Under the pieces are notes generated by a model, which had not been told where the DNA came from, made no database searches, and saw nothing but the letters and a program-made list of their open reading frames with translations. Of a stretch of DNA of 64,000 nt, positions 35,969 to 44,561 are shown piece by piece (the stretch's first letter is position 1; every line of letters begins with the position of its first letter). The position numbers and the translations under genes are program-made. Source of the stretch: Anaerobacillus alkaliphilus (GTDB lineage Bacteria > Bacillota > Bacilli > Bacillales > Anaerobacillaceae); NCBI RefSeq assembly GCF_004116265.1, contig NZ_QOUX01000037.1:1-64000 (forward strand), written 5' to 3'.

Positions 35969-36970
35969 TTATTTGGTCTTTCTAAAATTTAAAGGTGTTT
36001 TTCCATATGTCTTTTTAAACATTTTAGAAAAGTTTGCGGAGTAATTATAGCCGACTTTTTGGGCAATTTCTTCAATACTAAAATCGGTGGTAGATAAAAG
36101 ATTGGCGGCAACCGACATTCTTAGGCTATTTATATATTCTCCGATAGATGTGTGATATATCTTTAAGAAACCTGCCTTTAACTTTTGCTCATTTAAGTAT
36201 ACCGTTTTACTTAAGGCCTTTATCGTAGGGGGATTATAATAATCTTTTTGCAGGATATCATGAGCTCTTTTAATCGCTTGGATGTCAGAAAAGGTTAGTT
36301 TTATTATCCTGTTAGTACCAATATGAATATTTCCATAGTCAATTTGATTTGTAAATGCATTTTCCTTAGACCTTGTTACTTCATTTATTAAAATAGCGAT
36401 ACACTCTAAAATCTTACTTTCTAAATAAATGTTAGTTAAAGAATTTTCATGATGTAAACTTTGTAATTGGCCAATGATTTCAATAATTTCCAAGGGTAAA
36501 TAAGTATAGGTATAGTTTTTAAGTAATGATTGAAAGTCAATGGTATTGGGAAAGTTGGGTTTTAAAATTTCGTTAAAATAATTTTCAAATATAGTTATTT
36601 CAGTACCATGAAAATGTTGGCCTTTATTATACGAAGTTGTCCCTCTAAGATCTTTTTCAAGTACAAAAAAGGAAGAAGGAGTAAAAGAATAAACAGGATT
36701 GTTTTCAATCTTAAAGTGTGTGACACCTTCAGACACTATCCCGAACCGCATTAATAGCTCCGGATTATCAAACTTCAGCGAAAAATCCTCTGGTATTGTA
36801 TAGTCAGCAATAAGTAAGTCATAATAGTTTTCTCTTGAATAGTTAATAAGGTGCCCGAGCTCAGGTCTCGTTTTATTCGTGTATAGGTTAAAATTTTCAC
36901 CTTTAATTTTTTTGAACGTAAGTTTGTCTAAAAACGTAGCTTTAGATTGTTGGTAGGATGTTATGATCAT
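35969..36970 (-). CDS. AraC-family regulator, probably of siderophore uptake
   Basis: 333 aa; the ATG at 36970 follows AAGGAG, and longer upstream readings cross the promoter region. The C-terminal 100 residues are an AraC/XylS domain (SIEEIAQKVGYNYSANFSKMFKKTYGKTPLNFRK). The N-terminal 200 residues are a non-cupin-like region typical of YbtA/Btr-type iron regulators. It is divergent from the PPOX flavoprotein gene, with a Fur box between them and the siderophore transporter beyond. Regulators of this sort bind the ferric siderophore and activate its uptake genes. I infer that role here. Confidence 0.85.
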   Translation of the reverse strand: MIITSYQQSKATFLDKLTFKKIKGENFNLYTNKTRPELGHLINYSRENYYDLLIADYTIPEDFSLKFDNPELLMRFGIVSEGVTHFKIENNPVYSFTPSSFFVLEKDLRGTTSYNKGQHFHGTEITIFENYFNEILKPNFPNTIDFQSLLKNYTYTYLPLEIIEIIGQLQSLHHENSLTNIYLESKILECIAILINEVTRSKENAFTNQIDYGNIHIGTNRIIKLTFSDIQAIKRAHDILQKDYYNPPTIKALSKTVYLNEQKLKAGFLKIYHTSIGEYINSLRMSVAANLLSTTDFSIEEIAQKVGYNYSANFSKMFKKTYGKTPLNFRKTK

Positions 36971-37075
36971 CTTTGCATTCTCCTTTTTAAGAATATATAC
37001 TAAAACTTTTTCAAAAACAATTAAATGTGTTGCGAAAATAATGAAATTAGATGCAGATATTCTTTTGAGAATGAT

Positions 37076-37090
37076 TATCATATACAATAA
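37076..37090. promoter_or_regulatory. Fur box in the divergent promoter region
   Basis: TGAGAATGATTATCA fits the 7-1-7 Fur consensus TGATAATNATTATCA at 14 of 15 positions. It lies about 105 nt before the AraC-regulator start and 125 nt before the PPOX gene, so it could repress either or both when iron is sufficient. Confidence 0.8.
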
Positions 37091-37214
37091 GCTTTGCACT
37101 AGCATACTTCTTATATGATTTTGCTGGTTAGTATTACTAGCAGACACAATGGATGAAACATCGTATGCTACAAGGTGAACTTAATTGTTAAAAACCTAGA
37201 AAAGAGTTGATTGA

Positions 37215-37811
37215 ATGGAGAAAATAAACTTTTCTCGTAATGCAATTACAACAGAGGAGGAACTAAGAGAAATAATTGGGGAGCCGCATGAATTAGTAGT
37301 TAAGAAGAGTATTTCTTTTTTAGATGAGCATTGCAAAAAGTTAATATCTATGTCACCACTACTGTTTCTTTCCACAGCTAATGCTGAAGGAAACTGCGAT
37401 GTTTCGCCACGAGGTGATTTGCCGGGCACAATCAACATTTTAAATAAAAATCAATTAGTCATACCGGATCGTCCTGGTAATAAAAGGCTAGATTCAATTT
37501 TAAATATAATATCTAATCCTAACGTGGGCCTTGTGTTTTTGATTCCGGGTTTAGAAGAGGTACTACGTATTAACGGCCGAGCTACGGTTTTTAACGATAA
37601 AGAAGTACTAGAAAAGATGAGTTTAAAAGGGAAAGCACCATTATTGGGAATAGGAATAGATGTAGAGGAATGTTTTATTCATTGTCCAAGAGCATTAAAG
37701 GAATCGAATATCTGGAAACCAACTTCATGGCAGGATATCGGAAACGTCCCATCAATTATGAAAATTTTCACTGATCATTTAAAACTTAATGGGGTTGAAG
37801 TTAAAGAATAG
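37215..37811 (+). CDS. pyridoxamine-phosphate-oxidase-like FMN flavoprotein (MSMEG_1061-type)
   Basis: 198 aa. The split-barrel core carries ISMSPLLFLSTANAEGNCDVSPRGDLPG and PDRPGNKRLDSILNI, followed by VGLVFLIPGLEEVLRINGRATV. This is the pattern of FMN-binding PPOX proteins of the MSMEG_1061 subgroup, which are longer than true PdxH. The reaction is unknown; some relatives are siderophore or heme reductases. Its place between an iron regulator and a siderophore transporter, behind a Fur box, suggests reduction of the imported ferric siderophore (inference). Confidence 0.85.
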   Translation: MEKINFSRNAITTEEELREIIGEPHELVVKKSISFLDEHCKKLISMSPLLFLSTANAEGNCDVSPRGDLPGTINILNKNQLVIPDRPGNKRLDSILNIISNPNVGLVFLIPGLEEVLRINGRATVFNDKEVLEKMSLKGKAPLLGIGIDVEECFIHCPRALKESNIWKPTSWQDIGNVPSIMKIFTDHLKLNGVEVKE

Positions 37812-37841
37812 TTTTTAAAGCTTTGAAATAAAAAATTTCCA

Positions 37842-37870
37842 TTGACAACATATTTTTTTAAAAATATACT
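37842..37870 (+). promoter_or_regulatory. sigma-A promoter of the siderophore transporter operon
   Basis: -35 TTGACA (37842-37847) and -10 TATACT (37865-37870) with 17-nt spacing. It is followed directly by a Fur box at the expected transcription start. Confidence 0.85.
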
Positions 37871-37873
37871 ACT

Positions 37874-37892
37874 GATAATGATAATCGTTTTC
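37874..37892 (+). promoter_or_regulatory. Fur box downstream of the -10
   Basis: GATAATGATAATCGTTTTC matches the classical 19-bp Fur box GATAATGATAATCATTATC at 17 of 19 positions. It overlaps the start site, so iron-loaded Fur would block transcription. Confidence 0.88.
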
Positions 37893-37923
37893 AAATAAAA
37901 CAATAACAAGGATGGGAATACAA

Positions 37924-38991
37924 ATGAACACAAAACGAAAAATTTCATTAATCACAACACTACTAATCGCTATATTTATATTCGCACTAGTTGGTTGCTC
38001 GGGTCAGCAAGCTAGTAATCAACCAGCATCGAGTGAAGCGCCTAAGACGGAAACAGCTAACGCTGAAGCCTCAACATCTGAATATCCAATTGTGATCAAG
38101 CATGCATTTGGGGAAACTGTAATTGAAGAGAAACCTGAACGCGTTGTTACAATTTCATGGGCTAACCACGATGTAGTTCTTGCTCTTAATGTTGTACCTG
38201 TGGGCTTTTCAGCTTCAAATTATGGTGTTCAAGATGATAGCGGAATGTTACCTTGGACAAAAGAGAAATTAAAAGAACTTGGTGAAGAAACACCTAATAT
38301 TTTTCAAGACACTGACGGTTTAGATTTTGAAGCAATTGCTGATGCTAACCCAGATGTCATTCTTTCGGCATACTCAGGAATTACTCAAGAAGACTATGAC
38401 ACTTTAAGTAAAATTGCTCCAGTTGTTGCTTATCAAACTAGCCCTTGGATTGCTTCATGGAGAGAGCAAATTACATTCAACTCTTTGGGAATGGGCATGG
38501 CTGCAGAAGGAGAAAAGCTTATTGCTGATACAGAGAAATTAATCCAAGATAAAGCAAATGAACATGCTGAAATTAAAGGAAAAAAAGCTGCATTTGGTAT
38601 GTTTATGGTTGCAGATTTATCTAAATTTTACATTTACACACCAGGAGATCCACGCGGTGCATTCCTTGGTGAACTAGGAATGGAATTTCCTGAAAGCCTA
38701 AAGAGTCAAATGACGGATCCAAATAGCTTTTATATTGAATTAAGTGCTGAAAATGCAGATGCTCTTAAAGATGCTGAAGTTTTAATAGCTTATGGTGATG
38801 AGAATACGTTAAAAACGCTACAAGCGGATCCAATCCTCGGGAAGGTTCCAGCAATTGAAAGCGGTTCTGTTGTAATTATTGGCGATAGCACACCACTTGC
38901 GGCTGCTGGAAATCCAAACCCGCTTTCAATAAAGTATTCGATCGATGAGTATTTAAGTTTAATCTCAGAAGCAGTTAGCAAAGTAAAATAA
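37924..38991 (+). CDS. iron-siderophore ABC transporter, substrate-binding lipoprotein
   Basis: 355 aa; the ATG at 37924 follows AAGGATGG. Lipoprotein signal with lipobox ALVGC (Cys about 25), then a Ser/Glu/Ala-rich spacer. The TroA/FhuD-like fold shows KPERVVTISWANHDVVLALN and DANPDVILSAYSG. It captures ferric siderophore outside the membrane for the two permeases below. It resembles YfiY of B. subtilis (schizokinen/arthrobactin uptake), because that system too uses two permeases and the YusV ATPase. The specific ligand is unproven. Confidence 0.92.
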   Translation: MNTKRKISLITTLLIAIFIFALVGCSGQQASNQPASSEAPKTETANAEASTSEYPIVIKHAFGETVIEEKPERVVTISWANHDVVLALNVVPVGFSASNYGVQDDSGMLPWTKEKLKELGEETPNIFQDTDGLDFEAIADANPDVILSAYSGITQEDYDTLSKIAPVVAYQTSPWIASWREQITFNSLGMGMAAEGEKLIADTEKLIQDKANEHAEIKGKKAAFGMFMVADLSKFYIYTPGDPRGAFLGELGMEFPESLKSQMTDPNSFYIELSAENADALKDAEVLIAYGDENTLKTLQADPILGKVPAIESGSVVIIGDSTPLAAAGNPNPLSIKYSIDEYLSLISEAVSKVK

Positions 38992-38992
38992 A

Positions 38993-40027
38993 ATGATACA
39001 TCCATCCGTTTCAGAAAATAAGCAGTTACTTATTCCGAACAATTTCATAAGAGTTCTTTTATTCCTTATTATTTTACTAGGTATAAGTGTAGTGGCTTCT
39101 CTTGCCTTTGGCGCTCGTACAATTGGATGGAATGAACTAATGGATGGTTTGTTCCGCCCTGATGTACAGTCCCATGAAGCAATTGTTGTTCGCCAAAGAA
39201 TTGCTAGAACTGTTTTTAGTTTACTGTGTGGTGCTGCATTAGGGGTTTCTGGGTCTCTTATGCAATCAGTCACTCGTAATCCTATTGCAGATCCTAGTAT
39301 ATTAGGAGTAAACACAGGGGCAGCTCTTTTTGTAGTATGTGGAATCTCCTTTTTAAATATTAATACTCCTAATCAATATATTTGGCTTGCACTAGCAGGA
39401 GCGGTCATAACTGCCATTTTTGTATTCGGAATTGGTTCTATGGGGAGTGGCGGTGCCACCCCCCTTAAACTAGTTTTAGCAGGTGCCGCTACAAGTGCAG
39501 CATTATCTTCTCTTGTGATTGCAATTATGATCCCTCGCTCAAACGTGATGGATCAATTTAGATTTTGGCAGGTAGGTAGTGTTGGAGCAGGAAATTGGAG
39601 TACTATTTCCACTTTTATTCCTTTTCTTATTGTAGGAATAGTAATAGCACTATTTGCGGCTCCGGCATTAAATGCACTAGCATTAGGGGATGAAGCTGCT
39701 ACTGGGTTGGGAGTCCGTACTGGGACACTTAGACTCATTGCTGCTTTTGGTGGTGTTCTACTGTGTGGTGCTGCGACTGCATTAGCAGGTCCTATTGGCT
39801 TTATTGGTTTAATAGCGACACACGTAATCCGCCTCGTCATTGGTCCTGATTTACGTTATGTTATCCCGATGTCAGCCCTTTCAGGCGCCATTATCTTAAC
39901 TATATCTGATATATTCGGTAGGCTTATTGGAAGTCCTGGTGAGCTAGAAGTTGGTATAGTTACCGCATTTATTGGGGCACCTATTTTAATCTTAATAACT
40001 ATGAAAGCGAAAATGCGTGCGTTATGA
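38993..40027 (+). CDS. siderophore ABC transporter permease 1 (FecCD family)
   Basis: 344 aa. About nine or ten membrane helices with the FecCD hallmark RIARTVFSLLCGAALGVSGS and the conserved GAATALAGPIGFIGLIATHV motif, where the ATPase docks. It begins 2 nt after the binding-protein stop, with a weak RBS. Its stop overlaps the next gene (ATGATAA). Forms the channel with permease 2. Confidence 0.93.
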   Translation: MIHPSVSENKQLLIPNNFIRVLLFLIILLGISVVASLAFGARTIGWNELMDGLFRPDVQSHEAIVVRQRIARTVFSLLCGAALGVSGSLMQSVTRNPIADPSILGVNTGAALFVVCGISFLNINTPNQYIWLALAGAVITAIFVFGIGSMGSGGATPLKLVLAGAATSAALSSLVIAIMIPRSNVMDQFRFWQVGSVGAGNWSTISTFIPFLIVGIVIALFAAPALNALALGDEAATGLGVRTGTLRLIAAFGGVLLCGAATALAGPIGFIGLIATHVIRLVIGPDLRYVIPMSALSGAIILTISDIFGRLIGSPGELEVGIVTAFIGAPILILITMKAKMRAL

Positions 40028-41055
40028 TAAATAAATCTATGAATTTTATTATGGTAGGTAGAACAAAGAGACGTCGTCGTTTTATACTCGTGACTTCCTT
40101 GCTTTCAAGTATTGCTTTCGTACTTTGTTGCACGATGCTTATGCTAGGAAATACGATTTACCCTGTACAGGATGTAATCCTAGTTCTTCTAGGGGAGGAT
40201 GTTAAAGGTGCATCATTTGCAGTAGGAACAATACGTCTACCGAGAATGCTTGTAGGTGTTTTTGCTGGATTTGCTTTCGGAGTCGGTGGATACGTATTCC
40301 AGACCATGTTACGAAACCCTTTAGCAAACCCAAATGTCATCGGTATAACAGCTGGTTCAAGTGCAGCCGCAGTATTTTGTATAATTGTTCTTCAGGCGAG
40401 TAATATGGTTATTTCTATTGCTTCTGTTGTTGGTGGACTTACTACGGTGTTAGCTATTTTCCTATTATCAAAAGGAACTTCTTTTTCTATCGGAAGACTG
40501 ATCTTAATAGGAATTGGAATTCAAGCGATGCTAAACGCTGTAATTTCCTATTTGTTACTGATTGGTCAGCATCACGATATTCCTACTGCGATGAGATGGC
40601 TAACTGGTAGTCTAAATGGAGCTAACATGGAAAATCTATATCCGCTGATCATAACAGTTCTTATCTTCGCACCTGTCGTCATCATACTTGGAAAACGATT
40701 AGATATGTTAGAACTAGGCGAACAAGCAGCAACATCACTTGGAGTTGATACTAATAAGACAAGACTTGTCCTTGTTATCAGTTCGGTCCTTATCATTGCC
40801 TTAGCTACCGCTACAACAGGACCTATCGCATTTGTTGCTTTCCTTGCTGGACCTATTGCCAAAAGACTAGTTGGTGTAGGTTTTTCAAACATTATTCCTG
40901 CAGGTCTTGTTGGGATCATTTTAGTTTTAGCATCAGATCTTATTGGACAATTCGCATTTGTGACTAGATACCCTGTAGGTGTCATCACAGGCATCCTTGG
41001 TGCGCCATACTTGATCTACTTGCTAATTCGAATTAATCGAAGGGGAGACTTATAA
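40024..41055 (+). CDS. siderophore ABC transporter permease 2 (FecCD family)
   Basis: 343 aa, overlapping permease 1 by 4 nt. Same fold with RLPRMLVGVFAGFAFGVGGY and TATTGPIAFVAFLAGPIAKRLVG. Two different FecCD permeases indicate a heterodimeric channel. The stop TAA overlaps the ATPase start by one base, so the three genes are translationally coupled. Confidence 0.93.
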   Translation: MINKSMNFIMVGRTKRRRRFILVTSLLSSIAFVLCCTMLMLGNTIYPVQDVILVLLGEDVKGASFAVGTIRLPRMLVGVFAGFAFGVGGYVFQTMLRNPLANPNVIGITAGSSAAAVFCIIVLQASNMVISIASVVGGLTTVLAIFLLSKGTSFSIGRLILIGIGIQAMLNAVISYLLLIGQHHDIPTAMRWLTGSLNGANMENLYPLIITVLIFAPVVIILGKRLDMLELGEQAATSLGVDTNKTRLVLVISSVLIIALATATTGPIAFVAFLAGPIAKRLVGVGFSNIIPAGLVGIILVLASDLIGQFAFVTRYPVGVITGILGAPYLIYLLIRINRRGDL

Positions 41056-41870
41056 TGAAACCAACACATATTTTTCAATCTGAAAAAGTTACTGCTGGAT
41101 ACGATCATAAAACAATTCTGCACGATGTTAGCATTTCAATTCCAAGTAATAGAATAAGTATTATTATTGGAGCCAATGGTTGTGGTAAATCTACACTTCT
41201 TAAAACGATGGCCAGACTTATTAAACCTACTTCCGGGCAAGTTACCTTGGATGGAAAACCAATCAATAAAATTCCACCGAAACAGTTGGCCCGTGTGCTA
41301 GGACTTTTACCTCAATCACCGATTGTACCTGAGGGAATTACAGTTGCAGATTTAGTTGGGAGAGGAAGATATCCTCACCAAACGTTTCTAAAAGGTTGGA
41401 CAAAAAAGGATTATGAAGCTGTTGCTGAGGCAATGGAAATTATGAATATTACTGAATTTGCCGATCACAATATTGACGAGCTATCAGGTGGCCAAAGACA
41501 GCGTGTATGGATTGCGATGGCACTGGCACAGCAAACAGATATCTTATTTTTGGATGAACCGACTACCTATTTAGATATCACCTATCAAGTCGAAATTCTC
41601 GATCTGTTGACTGACCTTAATCGAAAACATGGGAAAACGATTGTGATGGTTCTTCATGATATCAACTTATCCGCTCGTTATGCAGACTATATATTTGCTC
41701 TTCATAAAGGAAAGCTTGTTGCAGAAGGAGAGCCGTCAAAGATTATTACAAGCAAATTGATTGAAGACATTTTTGGTCTTCATTGCACAGTAATCAAAGA
41801 TCCTGTTTCTGACTCTCCTTCTGTCGTACCAATTGGAAGGCATCATAATAAATTGAAAATGTACTCCTAA
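41055..41870 (+). CDS. siderophore ABC transporter ATP-binding protein (FepC/YusV-like)
   Basis: 271 aa. Walker A GANGCGKST, Q-loop LLPQSP, signature LSGGQRQR, Walker B ILFLDEPT and H-loop VLHDIN are all intact. It energises the FecCD permease pair. In B. subtilis the matching YusV lies apart from its permeases; here it completes the operon. A 12-bp inverted repeat (41895-41946) follows. Confidence 0.94.
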   Translation: MKPTHIFQSEKVTAGYDHKTILHDVSISIPSNRISIIIGANGCGKSTLLKTMARLIKPTSGQVTLDGKPINKIPPKQLARVLGLLPQSPIVPEGITVADLVGRGRYPHQTFLKGWTKKDYEAVAEAMEIMNITEFADHNIDELSGGQRQRVWIAMALAQQTDILFLDEPTTYLDITYQVEILDLLTDLNRKHGKTIVMVLHDINLSARYADYIFALHKGKLVAEGEPSKIITSKLIEDIFGLHCTVIKDPVSDSPSVVPIGRHHNKLKMYS

Positions 41871-41894
41871 ATCAAGACTTTACAACGGTCTTCC

Positions 41895-41946
41895 TCAAAG
41901 TCTAGGTCTTAGTCAGCTCCCATCGCTTTTGTATACCTAGACTTTG
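41895..41946. repeat. inverted repeat after the siderophore operon
   Basis: Perfect 12-bp arms CAAAGTCTAGGT / ACCTAGACTTTG separated by about 28 nt. There is no T run, so it is a weak candidate terminator. It may equally be an end of the inserted block, since the yhbH-end duplicate begins right after it. Confidence 0.5.
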
Positions 41947-41948
41947 GT

Positions 41949-41984
41949 GAGCTTCTTAAAGGTGGAAAAGGGAACGTTGGTTTA
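41949..41984 (+). repeat. direct repeat, copy 2 (duplicate of the yhbH 3' end)
   Basis: 32 of 36 positions match the last codons of yhbH (35869-35904). The last 16 bases are identical, including the TTTAA stop context. No reading frame uses it here. Confidence 0.8.
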
Positions 41985-41997
41985 ATTAAGAAAAGAA

Positions 41998-42038
41998 AAC
42001 CTTACTGCTATTTATTTTTGTAGCAGTAAGGTTTTTTG
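41998..42038 (+). terminator. terminator following the yhbH-end duplicate
   Basis: Perfect 13-bp stem AACCTTACTGCTA/TAGCAGTAAGGTT with a T run. Its core CCTTACT/AGTAAGG is shared with the yhbH terminator at 35914. Beyond it, 42039-42211 shows no gene. Confidence 0.88.
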
Positions 42039-42211
42039 TTGTTTCAAAAAAATTGTTTAATCTAGTCGAAAATACTAGTTTGATAAAATTGATTATTGGG
42101 TAATAACTGATAGTAAAAAAAAATTTTGTTCAAAATACAAAAATAATATACATGGGGGGATCCAACTTCTAAAACGCTGTACAAATTATTCTAAGTAGGA
42201 GTTGTTTCAAT

Positions 42212-43735
42212 ATGAAAAAACAAATCGAAAATATGTTGATTATAGGTTTTGGTTTTTATTTGATCTCTGTAATTACCCATGTTTTTCATAGGCTATTTAA
42301 CTTAACCAATGACCATGGACATAGTTCAATGAGTCATATCGTCTATAGTAATAATCAAACAATGTTCTTAAATTTTCTGTTGATTTTGCCATTCATATTC
42401 CTTATCACAGCCTTTATTGGATACAAAAGAAATTCTAAAAATATATCATTACTTATTATGCTTACACTAGTTTTGACAAGTGTCTCGATTGTAGGTGGTG
42501 GACAAGGGATGGAAGCATATCACTTTTCAATTTTTACAGTAGTAGCATTACTATATTATTTTGAAGATATAAAACTACTAATTATAGCGACCGTCATATT
42601 TGCTATCCAACATGTTTTAGGATTTTTTATCCCGTTCTTAACACCAATCGTATTCGGGGTAGAAAACTATTCTTTTACAATGTTAGTTATACATGCCTTG
42701 TTCTTAGTGCTAACTTCTAGCGCAATCATTTGGTTAATCGTGAATAAGCAAAAGTATGACTCACAAATTTTTCAAGAAAGAGCAGAGAAAAATCAGTTGT
42801 TGACCAATTTAATTCGAGAAATTAATGAGACATCCAGTACACTAGTGGGTACTTCAACGGAATTATATACGATAGCTAATCGTTCAAAAGAGTACAGCTC
42901 TGAAGTGAATAATGTGTTAATGAAAGCGCATGAGGATAGCAGGGATCAATTAGAGAGTTCAGAAACTAGTAGTGCAGCTATTGAACAGACTGCGGCAGCT
43001 ATACAAAACATCTCTCTAAATATTTCACAAGTATCGAAGTTTTCTTCTGGGACAGGAAACGCCGCACAGAAGGGGAACCAATCTGTATCGAATGCAATTA
43101 ATCAAATGGAGAATGTATCAAATTCAGTTAATGAATTAGCAACAGTCATTGAAGACTTAGAAACTCGTTCTAAAAATATTGGAGAAATCATTAAAACGAT
43201 ATCGGACATTTCCGAACAAACCAATTTACTTGCTTTAAATGCCTCTATTGAAGCTGCAAGGGCTGGTGAGCAGGGGAGAGGCTTTGCGGTAGTAGCATCT
43301 GAAGTTAGAAAGTTAGCAGAGAAATCAAATAGTTCTGCAGACGAAATTGGAGCTCTCATTAGCCAAATTCAACATAAGGCTACTCTAGCAGGTAATTCTA
43401 TGAAGCAGACGTTAGTAGAGACGAAAGAGGGTCTCTCATTAATTACAGACGTTGGAGGAGTCTTTAAAGGAATTATTGATGATGCTTTAAGTACATCGGA
43501 GAAGATAAAAGAAATCTCCGTCATTTCGGGTGAAATGGCAGCAGGAACTGATAGCTTAACAACTTCAGTAGAAGCAGTAAGTAATACAGCTCATAACTCC
43601 TATGAAAAGTTAGGTAATGCAGCAGCTATTGCTCAAAAACAAGATAATTTGAATAATGAACTCGTTTATAGCTCTGAGAAACTTAATGTGACTTCCGAGA
43701 AACTTAGTAGACTTGTGAAGAATATAAAAATTTAA
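42212..43735 (+). CDS. methyl-accepting chemotaxis protein with a multi-helix membrane sensor
   Basis: 507 aa. Residues 1-190 hold about six membrane helices without a large extracellular domain. No HAMP domain is seen. From about 230 a long coiled-coil signalling domain follows, with the highly conserved hairpin tip [41 protein letters not shown]. It controls CheA in flagellar chemotaxis. The His-rich segment DHGHSSMSH near residue 35 might bind metal or heme (weak). Single gene with its own terminator. Confidence 0.93.
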   Translation: MKKQIENMLIIGFGFYLISVITHVFHRLFNLTNDHGHSSMSHIVYSNNQTMFLNFLLILPFIFLITAFIGYKRNSKNISLLIMLTLVLTSVSIVGGGQGMEAYHFSIFTVVALLYYFEDIKLLIIATVIFAIQHVLGFFIPFLTPIVFGVENYSFTMLVIHALFLVLTSSAIIWLIVNKQKYDSQIFQERAEKNQLLTNLIREINETSSTLVGTSTELYTIANRSKEYSSEVNNVLMKAHEDSRDQLESSETSSAAIEQTAAAIQNISLNISQVSKFSSGTGNAAQKGNQSVSNAINQMENVSNSVNELATVIEDLETRSKNIGEIIKTISDISEQTNLLALNASIEAARAGEQGRGFAVVASEVRKLAEKSNSSADEIGALISQIQHKATLAGNSMKQTLVETKEGLSLITDVGGVFKGIIDDALSTSEKIKEISVISGEMAAGTDSLTTSVEAVSNTAHNSYEKLGNAAAIAQKQDNLNNELVYSSEKLNVTSEKLSRLVKNIKI

Positions 43736-43746
43736 TAACAAACAAG

Positions 43747-43777
43747 ACCTCTCATAATCATGAGAGGTTTTTCTCTT
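43747..43777 (+). terminator. terminator of the chemoreceptor gene
   Basis: 9-bp stem ACCTCTCAT/ATGAGAGGT with an AATC loop and T-rich tail. Repeat element copy 2 has its target duplication starting at the very end of this tail. Confidence 0.88.
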
Positions 43778-43783
43778 ATTGAA

Positions 43784-43977
43784 AGGCTGTTTTCGCAAAG
43801 TTTGTTGCTTTCGTAAAAATCCCAAAAGCCGGATTTTTACACAAATTACTAAGAATTTACTACCAATTTAGTAAGTAATGCTCTTTTCTTACATAATTTA
43901 TTGGCTGATATCTTCATCTAGGGTATTTTTCCGTTTATTTTAGGATAAAAAAGCCACAATGTTTACGAAAAGAGCCT
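43784..43977 (+). mobile_element. 194-bp miniature inverted-repeat element, copy 2
   Basis: Starts AGGCTGTTTTCGCAAAG, ends TTTACGAAAAGAGCCT. It is flanked by the 6-bp target duplication ATTGAA (43778-43783 and 43978-43983). It has the same 10-bp internal hairpin as the other copies. Its right end supplies two bases of the stop codon of the staygreen-like gene on the minus strand. Confidence 0.92.
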
Positions 43978-44437
43978 ATTGAAATAAGTAATCTCTAGGC
44001 GTGCCAAAGTACTTTTTTCCGTGATACCCTGGATAAACAGATTGAAAATAGATAAAGATGGGAGCATCTAGTAACATTGGGTAATTTAGAAGGAAGAAAT
44101 GATCTCCGTTAATAATTCCTTTTAATGCCGTTTCCATTTCCTTATGAAAGATAGTTAACCTAAATTCAGCCTCTTCCTTACTGTATTCACCACTGTCGAC
44201 ATAGGCAAAGCCTACTAGGGAAATTTCCATCATCTTGTTTACTTGCCATTCAGCCAGTACCTCATCTCTCATTTTTGTATTAATCGCCTGGTAATTGTAG
44301 TCTGACCCAATATCTAAAAACAACATTCCTGTATCATCAGAGTGGGTAAGGGTGTATTTTCGGCCGACGACCGGTTGAAGTGAAGTAACTGGGGGATAGA
44401 CAGTTACGGATAGTTTTTCTAAATCAAAATTAGACAT
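43976..44437 (-). CDS. staygreen-family protein
   Basis: 153 aa; the ATG at 44437 follows GGAGG. The family core is PVVGRKYTLTHSDDTGMLFLDIG, NTKMRDEVLAEW and the C-terminal VYPGYHGKKYFGTPRDYL. In plants, staygreen (SGR) proteins remove magnesium from chlorophyll. Bacterial homologues occur in non-photosynthetic Firmicutes, where the role is unknown. The stop codon TAG (43976-43978) is formed by the end of repeat element copy 2 plus the target duplication, so the native C-terminus may have been slightly longer. No adjacent gene suggests its substrate. Confidence 0.82.
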   Translation of the reverse strand: MSNFDLEKLSVTVYPPVTSLQPVVGRKYTLTHSDDTGMLFLDIGSDYNYQAINTKMRDEVLAEWQVNKMMEISLVGFAYVDSGEYSKEEAEFRLTIFHKEMETALKGIINGDHFFLLNYPMLLDAPIFIYFQSVYPGYHGKKYFGTPRDYLFQ

Positions 44438-44561
44438 AAACGCCTCCAAGGATTTACTTTCAATAATTTATGTAGGTGAATACCTGATTGACTATATCTA
44501 TGCCTAGATGAAATTAAAATGAAACCTCAACTTCCTGAGCCTCGTCTAAAGGGAAATAAAA

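Noticed and set aside
42212-43735. HemAT-like heme oxygen sensor
   Set aside because: The N-terminus is a set of membrane helices, not a globin domain.
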